DNA from: Nelumbo lutea
Taxonomy: Eukaryota > Streptophyta > Magnoliopsida > Proteales > Nelumbonaceae
Reading direction: 5' to 3'
NCBI GenBank assembly: GCA_022828595.1
Contig: JAKGHH010000002.1
Coordinates: forward strand, 44,114,222-44,178,221
Length of the DNA stretch: 64,000 nt
The notes beneath the pieces were generated by a model. That model searched no databases. It worked only from the letters and a program-made list of their open reading frames with translations, and was not told the origin of the DNA. Made by a program: the position numbers and the translations under genes. Shown in pieces: positions 57,101 through 64,000 of this stretch (position 1 is the stretch's first letter; each line of letters opens with the position of its first letter).

Positions 57101-57614
57101 GCTCGAGCCCAGAATACTCTCCTTCTGTGTTTTCCCTGATCACAACGATATCAACATTCTCGTGCCTCGTGGACAACCCAGGCAGATTGAAACAATTCAC
57201 AAGCGACGCATACAGATCAAGCTCCTTCCTCAGTTGCATATTCAACGAGCTAACTCCCCCTCCAACCGGCGTTGCCAAACCACCCTTCAAGCAGACCTTG
57301 TTCTTACTGATCGAATCAATCACCTCTTGCGGAACCTTTGTCATGTCGCCATGAACTTCGTATCTCTCGAAGTACACCGGAGCGTGCATTGCCTCCATGA
57401 CCTGCTCGACAGCACCAGTGACAAGAGGTCCGATTCCATCACCTGGAATAAGGGTCACAGCTCTGGGTGCGCCATCACCGGGCCGGGGCATGTAGGTTAC
57501 GGTTCGCTTCGAATCGAGACCTGATAACCCTAAGCATGCAATCGAAGGATATGATGAAGAAGATCTTGAGCTCGGCAGAAGTTGCAATAGAATTGATAGG
57601 GTCCTTCTCGCCAT
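38907..57614 (-). CDS. IDH1: NAD-dependent isocitrate dehydrogenase, regulatory subunit
   Basis: Mitochondrial tricarboxylic acid cycle enzyme subunit: the NAD-IDH heteromer oxidises isocitrate to 2-oxoglutarate. Four exons on the minus strand (57614-57066, 51066-50827, 44207-44129, 39181-38907) give 1143 bp, 380 residues, with matching phases and GT-AG junctions. The N-terminus ([20 protein letters not shown]) is Arg/Ser-rich and suits a mitochondrial presequence. Conserved blocks: [89 protein letters not shown], ending VDAVIANLD. The active-site region reads [19 protein letters not shown], as in plant regulatory subunits, rather than the catalytic GKGHRSLNLTLRK type. Introns of 6.0, 6.6 and 4.9 kb are full of TEs. 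No lesion seen, so probably functional. Confidence 0.95.
39182..40024. other. Start of IDH intron 3 (reading left to right), no gene
   Basis: AT-rich intronic DNA. A direct repeat 'gatcaccatatattg' (39867-39881 and 39939-39953) flanks 57 bp and could be a TSD of a short insertion, but there is no poly(A) or inverted end. Confidence 0.5.
40866..41399. mobile_element. hAT-type MITE ('tagggttgcaaa')
   Basis: Flanks 'aaaataagg' at 40857-40865 and 41400-41408. Left end 'tagggttgcaaac'; the right end, reverse complemented, is about 'atgtctgaaaatggg'. Subterminal 'aattcaaatttg' words. The end match is weaker than in sister elements. Confidence 0.6.
41023..41068 (-). mobile_element. 12-bp poly(A)-tailed insertion flanked by 17-bp TSD
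   Basis: 'ataagtacttagaattt' at 41023-41039 and 41052-41068 flanks 'ttttttatgaat'. On the minus strand the insert is 'attcataaaaaa'. It lies inside the hAT MITE. Confidence 0.65.
41434..42069. mobile_element. hAT-type element ('catggttcaca'), 8-bp TSD
   Basis: Termini 'catggttcacaatttc' and 'atactgtgaaccatg' are inverted repeats. Duplications 'gtgaaaac' / 'gtgaagac' at 41426-41433 and 42070-42077. Subterminal 'catttcgccatatat' / 'atttcgccaaatat' words. 'agccatatcatctcc' is duplicated inside, near 41715 and 41752. Confidence 0.8.
42592..43262 (-). mobile_element. Young 5'-truncated LINE with 17-bp TSD
   Basis: 'gttgggctaaaaatgat' (42575-42591) and 'gttgggataaaaatgat' (43263-43279) match at 16 of 17 and bound the segment. 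The T-run directly after the first copy is the poly(A) tail of a minus-strand LINE ending 'gttattgataaaaaaaa'. Confidence 0.9.
42708..43262 (-). CDS. LINE ORF2 C-terminal RNase H, intact domain
   Basis: An open frame to the stop at 42708 with a complete RNase H domain: [15 protein letters not shown] (first Asp), [17 protein letters not shown] (Glu), [14 protein letters not shown] (Asp), [14 protein letters not shown] (last Asp). In LINEs this domain removes RNA from the cDNA hybrid. The frame begins inside the host sequence (near 43310) and the upstream endonuclease and RT are missing, so it is a fragment, not an expressed gene. It is the best preserved RNase H in the window, which suits recent insertion. 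Confidence 0.8.
   Translation of the reverse strand, partial: CTQTSQWLKYSELFTDFTMDDLLRRWGEIANCTQTKAVLCVSRTPPPADFLKLNFDGSSQGNPGQSGIGGVFRDENGFVSAMFSGPIGVGDFLRAEIFAVLEGVQRAKEMIRKLIIEGDSEVVVGWLNKENSRLWMYSNERWKYRWLVQEMEVKISWVKRSANSFADGLAKQGVERESLFWAQV
43946..44045 (-). mobile_element. 78-bp LINE tail insertion with 11-bp TSD
   Basis: 'ctaccaagttt' at 43946-43956 and 44035-44045 flanks a segment whose minus strand ends 'cttttattagaaa', like other LINE tails here (compare 22019-22060). The insert also carries 'agttcgtcacctttc'. Confidence 0.6.
44129..44207 (-). CDS. IDH1: IDH regulatory subunit exon 3
   Basis: 79 bp reading [16 protein letters not shown] to GGTGFMPG, between 'ttgcag' and 'gtgagt'. 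It ends with one base of a Gly codon completed by exon 4. Confidence 0.93.
44489..44824 (+). repeat. Copia 5' LTR
   Basis: Begins TGTAGAGAAACTG and has TATA-like 'ttatataaatatt' near 44660. It carries a short extra 'ctgatgtgaacccca' copy at its start that the 3' LTR lacks. Confidence 0.9.
44826..44838 (+). promoter_or_regulatory. tRNA-Met primer binding site
   Basis: 'tggtatcagagcc' directly inside the 5' LTR primes minus-strand cDNA in copia elements. Confidence 0.9.
45295..46110 (+). pseudogene. Copia gag, frameshifted
   Basis: Starts [18 protein letters not shown], with [19 protein letters not shown] (gag N-terminal domain). One extra A in the run at about 45602-45606 shifts the frame; the second frame carries [20 protein letters not shown] and [19 protein letters not shown], and stops at 45971. 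The zinc knuckle further on ([14 protein letters not shown], about 46067-46108) has Asn where the last Cys is expected, and is in yet another frame. Confidence 0.85.
46184..46645 (+). pseudogene. Copia protease region, active site changed
   Basis: The frame reads [15 protein letters not shown]. The family consensus has D-S-G with an aspartic nucleophile, so Tyr replaces the catalytic Asp. The downstream [10 protein letters not shown] and [17 protein letters not shown] blocks are typical. Ends with a stop before the pre-integrase domain. Confidence 0.8.
46676..47725 (+). pseudogene. Copia integrase, broken
   Basis: Zinc-binding H-H-C-C is visible in [11 protein letters not shown] and [11 protein letters not shown]. 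The three catalytic acids remain: [17 protein letters not shown], and [11 protein letters not shown] stop follows YTRFS at 47057, another lies soon after, and a frameshift near 47430 moves the C-terminal [20 protein letters not shown] to a different frame. Confidence 0.85.
48091..48972 (+). pseudogene. Copia reverse transcriptase, broken
   Basis: Long good frame: [77 protein letters not shown]. The YVDD core is present. A stop at 48694 and a deletion at about 48972 (after GKLLYLC) break it. Confidence 0.9.
48975..49405 (+). pseudogene. Copia RNase H
   Basis: Reads [75 protein letters not shown]. It stops at 49403 after KHIEVD, in place of the usual His codon. Confidence 0.85.
49552..49875 (+). 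repeat. Copia 3' LTR
   Basis: Begins TGTAGAGAACACTG after the polypurine tract and ends '...gatcgactac'. Colinear with the 5' LTR. Confidence 0.9.
50026..50480 (+). repeat. Possible LTR remnant
   Basis: 'tgttaggaatgtt' start, TATA-like 'aatataaaggc' near 50162, a CT-rich tract and 'ctgttaaca' near 50388. Looks LTR-like, but no TSD or second terminus is certain. Confidence 0.35.
50827..51066 (-). CDS. IDH1: IDH regulatory subunit exon 2
   Basis: 80 codons, [20 protein letters not shown] to PEQFDVM. Acceptor 'cttag', donor 'gtatgt'. Phase 0 at both ends. Confidence 0.93.
51172..51614. repeat. 221-bp tandem duplication
   Basis: The unit starting 'gtcaggcaaaagaagat' at 51172 repeats from 51393. 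The copies share 'tgccaatggcattcaa', 'gggtgtctgcccaatac' and 'accacatcactt' text with few changes. It adjoins the gypsy C-terminus and may derive from its LTR. Confidence 0.85.
51640..52015 (-). mobile_element. Ty3/gypsy polyprotein C-terminus
   Basis: Minus-strand residues [11 protein letters not shown], then [20 protein letters not shown] and AAEPNQSSG, match the chromodomain-region end of plant gypsy polyproteins. Upstream pieces [14 protein letters not shown] and [14 protein letters not shown] follow the same direction. Degraded. Confidence 0.65.
52333..52905 (+). pseudogene. Ty3/gypsy gag fragment
   Basis: Plus-strand [20 protein letters not shown], then [16 protein letters not shown], then after a frameshift [13 protein letters not shown] and [15 protein letters not shown]: the retrotransposon gag domain of gypsy elements. 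The orientation is opposite to the gypsy C-terminus on its left, so they are separate pieces. Confidence 0.8.
53406..54038 (+). pseudogene. Caulimovirid movement-protein-like domain
   Basis: A 210-codon frame. [19 protein letters not shown] and [20 protein letters not shown] match the 30K-superfamily movement domain of petuvirus- or florendovirus-like caulimovirids (family knowledge). In those viruses it alters plasmodesmata. The frame stops at 54036 although related sequence continues downstream, so it is broken. Confidence 0.7.
55122..55445 (+). pseudogene. Caulimovirid coat-region-like domain
   Basis: Contains [15 protein letters not shown] and [14 protein letters not shown], a signature of the gag/coat region of plant pararetroviruses. 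Only this part is open; upstream sequence to 54140 has many stops. Confidence 0.7.
55565..56515 (+). mobile_element. LINE 3' end (zf-RVT), no RNase H
   Basis: Degraded frame: [45 protein letters not shown], then [20 protein letters not shown] and RRIFEDKEK. The 3' UTR ends 'tttaatgaaatttcc'. It truncates the caulimovirid fragment. Same architecture as the LINE at 9930-15620. Confidence 0.75.
56520..56630. repeat. Partial copy of hAT-type MITE (right part)
   Basis: 'gtgaacctctccttttt' to 'ccagttctctgagcattgg' matches 35870-35927. The left part is missing next to the LINE end. Confidence 0.6.
57066..57614 (-). CDS. IDH1: IDH regulatory subunit exon 1
   Basis: 183 codons from ATG (57614-57612) to VVESLK, then donor 'gtaatc'. 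It carries the presequence, the Rossmann-like start and the isocitrate-loop region. This ATG is chosen because it begins the targeting peptide next to the first conserved block; an upstream in-frame Met exists in a low-complexity stretch but is unlikely. Confidence 0.93.
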
Positions 57615-59878
57615 GATAGTAACCTGCTGTGTTTTTACAAGGGAGTAAGACCGGAAATGGCGAGGTGACGTACCTTCTTCTCTCTCTTGCTCATCATTTC
57701 GGTTTTTCTTTTTCTCAGGCGTAAGGACGTAAAATATAAAAAAAAAAAAAAAAACCTCCCTTGGATTTTCTGCCAATTATAAACATTTACCCTTTAATTT
57801 TTGACAAATAGATAATTACCCCTTTTTATCTATGATGCATCTATAAACAAGCTTTTTGAACTTTTATTTGACTAATACACCCTCTTTCATGACCCCAAAT
57901 TTTGAAAATATAACCAAATCAATTTAAAATTTGTCGAAACCCACAATCCCCTTTCACATATAATAAATATATTTAAAAATCACTAAGAGCATTGAGATCA
58001 ATAAGATTTACTATTTTGATCAAATGCAATCCCCAAACTTAAGAAGCTATAAGTTAGTCACACATTAAATTTCATAACCAAACTCTAGAGATTCATCTTT
58101 CATCATATTAATTTCTCTCTAATGGTCTCAATCTATGTAATGTCTAAACCTTGACTCCACAAAATCAAATTTGACACATCCATTATCTCATGGATACTAA
58201 TGTACAATCAATCATTAAATTCCACCTTAAATCTACAATGGTTAACTTTAAAAATGTCAACATTCTATTTTAACAACCTTCGATGAATAAAACTATATAA
58301 CTAAGATCAAAGAATTCTTTCTCAAATCTAAACATTTCACCCAACTCTTCATATCCATCCATGCTACACGCAAAATTTCAACTCAAAATTCCCTTATTTA
58401 ATTATACGATCAATAAAGATTTCAATTTAATGTTTGTGATTAAATCACACAAGAAGTTGTAGCCCAAGCACCACATCCAAAATTATCAAAATAACCCACT
58501 TATCCAATGTTGGTCTTAAATTTCTTCATTTCCTTTCAAAATAAGCAATATTTCATTTTAAGCAATCTCATTAGTTAATAAGCCACAAGCCAAAACATTA
58601 ATATAAACTAAACCTTTCAAGCCAAACTTATGATCAAAGATTTGACTTTTCCATCAAATTCAGTATGTTTAAAAAATGTTTATCCATCAAATTTTATTCC
58701 AAAATTCCTTCATTTGACCCATCATCAAGCCAATGTTCTATTTCAACAAATATTGTTAATTAGAGCATGTCATACGTTGATCTCTACCATCAGAACATCA
58801 TTTGACCAATTGGACATTACCACCATTTTCAGGGGCCCAAAATTCCCCAGTACATCAAATTTCATGACATTTAACTATCAAATAAACAAGGATTCATTTG
58901 AAGCATTCTTGTTAATTGATGAGTCATAAGCTAAAATATTGATTTGAACCAAATCTTTCAATATACAACTTTGATAAAAGATATGACTTCTCCATTAGGT
59001 TCATGATGTTTAAAATGCTTACAAACCACATTTCATCCCAAAATTTCATCGTTTGACCCACTATCAAACTAAGGTTTTGTTTCAGCAAATTTAATTGATC
59101 ATAGCAAATCAATCCATGGATCTCCATCTTCCAAGCCTTATGTGATTAATTAGACTTCATCATCATAACCAAAGACCAAAAAAAAAGCACATTAAATTCC
59201 ATGACCCAATTTAATCACCCCGTCATCTATCCCAACCTAAGACCTCAAGAGTGCGGGGATGATATCAACCCTTTCACTTAAACCTCACTGGCCTATTATA
59301 CCAATTATGACGAGGCAAATAGACTAAAAGAACCTAGAAAAAAAACCCAAACTTTAGGAACTTGCATTACCACCTACTTATAGGCTAGGATAAGATGTAG
59401 AAAGATGAGGGTCTTAGAGAAATTTATACCTATGGCCTAATAGCATATTATTAAACCAGTTTTAAGAGAAGTTTGAAGCATTTTTTTCACAAGATTTTGT
59501 AGAATTCTTATCAATCTTTTTGTTGGAAATTAAGCCTAATATTAGGATGCTATTGTAGCTTGGAAAGAGGGGTTTTTAACACATTTCCTCTCACAATCCA
59601 CTCGAATACAAAATCTCTTGGTTAATTGTCTTTCTCAAAGAGAGTGGAGTCACCATTTAAAAAATAAATCATTTTTTACACAATTGAAAACAATGGCTTA
59701 TTTCTCCTAAAAAATGAGTAGTGATTCATTGTCTTTGAGCTGACCATAAGCTTCCTCGAGCTCACAATCCCTATTTAATTGTAAGAACATAACTGTAATT
59801 TGAACAACTACTTGCTTCCTCCTTGTTATTAAAACCTTATATTTAAGGTATTAATTTTAATTAACATTCATTGAATGC
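57615..59878. other. IDH upstream region; divergent direct repeats, no gene
   Basis: Contains the IDH 5' UTR and presumably its promoter (an A-run lies at about 57738). 58560-58905 and 58905-59240 are divergent direct repeats of about 345 bp: 'aagatttgacttttccatc' matches 'aagatatgacttctccatt'. Sequence at 59240-59700, with 'gtggagtcaccatttaaa', resembles plant LTR-retrotransposon leader DNA. No coding frame recognised. Confidence 0.5.
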
Positions 59879-60769
59879 TTTTTTTTATAAATCAAAAGAG
59901 TGCTACCTAAGATGAAGGGTAGAACATCCCCAAACATCACAGACACAAATAAAAGTAAGAAAACAAGGAAGGTTGAAAATGTCGAAAACCATGTTAGTAA
60001 ACGTTGCATGAGTCAACCAATTCACTACCTGATTAGCTTCACGATAGACATGCTAGTAGTAGAGACCACAATCCAAAATCATGTTCAGCTAATAACTCTC
60101 CTCGATGATCATCCTTAGGCTTTACAGATTATCCACTCTCTTGTTAAGGCAATTGACAACAAGTCTAGGATCTCCATCGATAGCCACCTTGAAATCTTTA
60201 AAATTCAACACAACACTGTGAGCTTCCCAAGCCACTCTAGCTTTAGCGTTGTTAATCAAAGTCCTACCAATACAAGCATATTTCACATCTAACACTCTTC
60301 CAATGTGATCCCTTACAATACAAGCTATGGAAAAAAAACCATTAAGATTGTAAGATGCATCAAAATTAATCTTCACAACACACTTAAGGGCAATGCCAAA
60401 CAATAGACCTCTAGGGTTTGTTGCCTTACAAGTAAATCTCATTGTTAATGCTAGCCTTGAGATCCGAAAAATAATTAATAGATATCTCAATCACAATGGG
60501 AGGAAATAAAGCATTCCAAAAGAGATTTTCATTTTTATTTTCCCATGTAAGCCATAAAATAATGGTACTTTTTTCTTTTGTCGAAGGGTCCACATTCTCA
60601 ACATTCAACAAATTTGGATTTGAGATTCTTACCCACCACTTTTGAATGGAGTTATCATCATACTTAGGAGCATACATATTTGACCCAACCACAAGCCATA
60701 CTTACTTCGCATATGAACAGTTTTTTAAAATGTGGTCAATGTCTTCTTCTTCTCCACGAATCTTGCAAG

Positions 60770-61124
60770 TAGAGGTGTAAAACGGGTCGTGTTGGGTCAA
60801 CATGACACAGCCTGTGTGCAGCCCGTGCAAAGTGCGGGCCATGCCATGCCTCCCTCCCCTATGATATTTTGGGGGGTTGACCCGACATGGCCCACAGCCT
60901 GAGCCCACGTGGGCCTGTGCCACGGGTCAGGCTGGTCCGTGGGTCAAGCCTTAGGCCCGGCCAAGCCGTAGATTGGGTCAAAGCTATTTACTTACAAAAA
61001 TTGAAAAAATATTAAAATTTTGAAAATAATTGTTTATTTTATTAATATATAATTATAATTGATATAATATAGTATATATAAATATATAAATATATATGGG
61101 TCGTGCCGCCGATTTACACCTCTA
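60770..61124. mobile_element. hAT-type MITE ('tagaggtgtaaa'), 8-bp TSD
   Basis: Ends 'tagaggtgtaaaacgg' and 'tttacacctcta' are perfect inverted 12-mers. Duplications 'cttgcaag' / 'cttacaag' at 60762-60769 and 61125-61132. GC-rich left part with 'gggtcgtg', AT-rich right part. Confidence 0.9.
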
Positions 61125-61463
61125 CTTACAAGTACTATCAATATTGCAGCCTCTAGTGATCAAGAATTTCTTTGAAGGTAGCTTGTAGGTTAAAACCAAA
61201 GGAGGAAAACTTTTCCAAAATCCATTGAAACTCTAATTTGGTAAGACTATGTTTCTATTAGCCCATACATTTTGCCATATAGGTAGCCTTGACCAAAAAC
61301 TTTCCATTGGTTGAAAGTTTGCACATCATAATGTCCTCTATAGGAGACGAGGGAATGACGATGGGATGGATTTTTTTGCCACAACAAAGGAGGCACAAGT
61401 GCTCTAATATGATTAGTTATCCATGTTATTCTCTTGCCATTAATAACCTCACATACCTTGTTG

Positions 61464-62008
61464 TAGGGGTGGCCACGAGCCAAGCTTCTCACAAACTATT
61501 CGAATTCAGCTTGTGAAAAGCTCGGCTCGAATCGGTTCCAAGCCGAGTTCAAGTCTGATATATAGTTTTGTTTGCTAGTCGAGCCGAGCTCGAGCCTAGT
61601 GAAGCTAGGTTCGCAAGCCTAATCGAGCCTAGTATAATAAATAAATATTTTTTTATTATATACATACATACATACATATACATAAATAAATATATAATAA
61701 ATAATTTTATAATTCTTGATTTTTCTATATGTAAAATAAAAAAAAATTATGTATATTTTAATTTTTATGTATAATAATAAATTATTTTTATAATTCATAT
61801 TTTTATGCAAAATAAAATAAATCTTTTTATATATTTATAATTTTTATTTTTAGAATAAACTTGGCTTGCAATTGAGCTCGAGCCAAGTCATGCTCAAACT
61901 TATGAACTTTGAACCGAGCCGAGCTTGAGCTCAAGCCTAACACAATTTTCAGTGAGCCAAGCTCGAATAGCAAAGCATTCAGCTCGGCTCTGCTCGAATC
62001 TGCCCATA
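61464..62008. mobile_element. hAT-type MITE ('taggggtggcca')
   Basis: Starts 'taggggtggccacgag' and ends 'aatctgcccata'. Flanks 'ccttgttg' / 'ccttgagg' (6 of 8) at 61456-61463 and 62009-62016. Subterminal 'gagccgagctcgag' words on both sides. Confidence 0.75.
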
Positions 62009-62633
62009 CCTTGAGGTTAATGTTTTCGATTTACTCCTAATTTATGCCCTCACTAAAAGAAGTGTTGTCAACCTAAACATTATACCAAAAAATGATATTT
62101 TTACCATCATCAACTCCCCTTTTTATCACCTCATGGGCAATGAGGGTACCTAAACATTATACCAAAAAATGATACCTCTCAACGCCCATGAAATCCCCTT
62201 ATTCTCTAGGTCAATTAAAATGCACCATGCTAATTAATAAAGATATTCATTATTTACCCATATAAGCCTTTTAATGCCATGGCCACCCCAACTTTTGGGA
62301 GTATACACCCTCTCCTAGTTTAAAAGGCAAATAGGTTTTCTTTCATTTGACTTAGACCAAATAAATGTCTCTTTGCATTTTATCAAGGTCATCGACCACA
62401 TTGTTGGAATTTTCAAGTATCACATAATAATTTAGGGAATCATACTTGTTGTGGCATTAACAAGGGTTAGTTTACCGGCAAGGGAAAAGAGAATTCCTTT
62501 TCCATCCCGCAAGTTTATTGGCCATTTTGTCATTAAGCCCCTTAAACACCTCTTTTGTGACTCTGCCCTCCAAAATAGGAGCACCCAAATATGATGTTGA
62601 TTCAACATCAAGAGGGATTTTAATAATTTTAGC

Positions 62634-63711
62634 CAGGGGTGCTCATGGTTCGGTTAACCGAACCGTGGGGTGTTTTTCTAGATCAAATCGATCTGCTTGG
62701 TTTTTAAATTTAATCGAACCAATGCAACTGGTTAACCACGGCTTGATTTTTTGGTTTTTTTATGCACTAAAAAAAACGAAAAAGCCTAGTGAGTGTCAAG
62801 AGAGAGAGAACAGAGAGTAGGTCTGGCCATCTTGACCGTCTGGCCCGTTGGGGAAGGGTGGAAGCCGTTTCTGGTGTGGAAAAGTATTGGTCTGGACCTC
62901 TAGAGTTCAAGACACCAAAAGAACTCAGAGAAGCTATTGAAGTTTGAAGTCTTGAACAAGACACCGAGAGAACTCAGAGAATTTTTTAAGAGAGACAAAT
63001 CCACGATCTAATAATTTTCTAAATCAGGTTTAAAATATCGTTAGATATAACAAAACAAGGTTGCAAGAAGCTATCCGACAAAGTTTTATACTTCAAATTA
63101 AAACTCTAACTGAAAGATAGTACTCAAAAACCTAAAAGCGAAAAACATTAGAAAAGCCGTCACCGCCTGTAACAGAAACCTTCTTCCTTGCCTCCAAATA
63201 TAGAAGGTGATTGAAGTATAATACACTCTAGGAGAGAATACCATCCCATCAATTGACTACTTAGATCTTTGCCTCGTCTTTCGGCGCTACCTCTTGAGCC
63301 TCCTCATATGCTTATTCTTCCATTTAGCTCACATCTTCAATTCAAAATTACGCTCTAGAAACTTCACTGATTTCTTCCGATATTCGCAGGGTTGGAAGGA
63401 ACTCAGAGAAGCTATTGAAGTTTGAGGACTTAAATAAGTCTTGAACTCAGAGAAGCATTGGTAAGGTGCGTCCAGACTGTCTAAGTCAGACTGAGAGACT
63501 GCCAATGCCAGACAGCCCAGACCGGTAGTGACTGGTCCGATTTTTGAAGAAAAAAGGTTGAAAATTGAAGCTTGTTATTCGATTTTCAAAAATAATATAT
63601 ATATAATGTTATATAAATATATATTACTACATATAATATATCCATTTGGTTGACCGATTTTTTGGTTTGGTTTCGATCGATTCGGGTTTTTGGTTTTTTT
63701 GCTCACCCATA
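62634..63711. mobile_element. Large (1.08 kb) hAT-type element with foreign-looking interior
   Basis: Starts 'caggggtgctcatggttcgg', ends 'tgctcacccata'. Duplications 'attttagc' / 'attttaac' at 62626-62633 and 63712-63719. The interior (62780-63560) is not AT-rich like its sisters and contains a 27-bp direct repeat (62922-62948 and 63399-63425) and an exon-like stretch at 63260-63390. Confidence 0.75.
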
Positions 63712-64000
63712 ATTTTAACCACAATCTTCTATAATCTGTTGGGTATATTCTTAGAGAAAGTCAAGGCAGATTTTCAGTAATTTTAGTTTTGGCCTGATTC
63801 CATAGAGAAATTATCCAAACTTTCTCCAAATTTAAAACAAGCATTAATAGAATTTTCAGCAAATATGAGGTAGTCATCAGCAAAACTATAGAATGGAGAT
63901 AGTGGGCCACCTCTCGAGATTTTACACCAAATTAGCTTTTCCCCATCACATTCATTGAATTCTACATTTTTTCATGAAATTTTATATTTAAGATATTATT

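Larger units (their letters stand above)
59879..64000 (-). mobile_element. LINE (RT to RNase H), runs off the window, three insertions
   Basis: On the minus strand: the RT core FADDYLIFAENS near 63840-63880 (Asp pair kept), FSKNIP, post-RT sequence, zf-RVT-like pieces at 60700-61490, then RNase H KCVVKINFDASYN, ACIVRDHIGRVL, ARVAWEAHSVVL, VAIDGDPRLVVNCL and a stop near 60122. A T-run at 59879-59887 marks the poly(A) end. It is a family distinct from the other LINEs here (its RNase H start is NFDASYN). Three hAT-type elements split it. The 5' half lies beyond 64000. Confidence 0.75.

Noticed and set aside
56835..57776. A longer IDH open frame beginning upstream of 57614 and running past 57066
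   Set aside because: The upstream part is low-complexity leader and the downstream part is intron translated past a good donor ('gtaatc' at 57065). The ATG at 57614 gives a normal targeting peptide.
1..64000. CRISPR array, phage or bacterial operon
   Set aside because: Spliced plant genes, plant LINEs and copia elements dominate; no spaced short palindromic array is present. The repeated units at 10565-11080 have no unique spacers.

Overview
This is nuclear DNA of a flowering plant. Two conserved plant genes with normal GT-AG introns are readable, and almost everything else is transposable-element (TE) debris: plant L1-type LINEs with a C-terminal RNase H, an RTE-type LINE, Ty1/copia, Ty3/gypsy, endogenous caulimovirid DNA, and many hAT and PIF/Harbinger-like non-autonomous elements. 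The introns are very long (up to 19.3 kb) and full of LINEs. That recalls grapevine, lotus or magnoliid-like genomes, but I cannot name the species.

Layout. (1) 385-26539, + strand: the last five exons of a HAD-superfamily glycerol-3-phosphatase-like gene (GPP family). The first exon or exons, with the nucleophile motif, lie left of the window. Its first visible intron (610-6459) holds a copia remnant carrying four later insertions. Its last intron (7100-26406) holds at least six LINE segments in both orientations, LTR fragments and several MITEs. (2) 26540-38906: the intergenic space between two convergent genes, with SIRE/Maximus-like copia LTR sequence in both orientations, two long foldbacks, a minisatellite and a tandem tRNA-like (SINE-like) repeat split by two hAT elements. 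(3) 38907-57614, - strand: a complete four-exon gene for the regulatory subunit of mitochondrial NAD-dependent isocitrate dehydrogenase. Intron 3 holds an RTE LINE cut by three hAT elements, one of which contains a young LINE. Intron 2 holds a copia element with both LTRs. Intron 1 holds gypsy pieces, an endogenous pararetrovirus fragment and a LINE end. (4) 57615-64000: the IDH upstream region, then a different LINE family on the - strand cut by three hAT-type elements.

No operon-like or defence-like gene system is present. The most interesting material is structural: a graded set of extremely short poly(A)-tailed insertions with target-site duplications (12 to 78 bp inserts); a hAT-like element built from a GC-hairpin tandem repeat; a near-perfect foldback of about 165 nt; a tandem tRNA-like repeat; and deep nests in which target-site duplications give the order of insertion. 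Many TE boundaries below are exact because the duplications can be read. Boundaries without a duplication are approximate.
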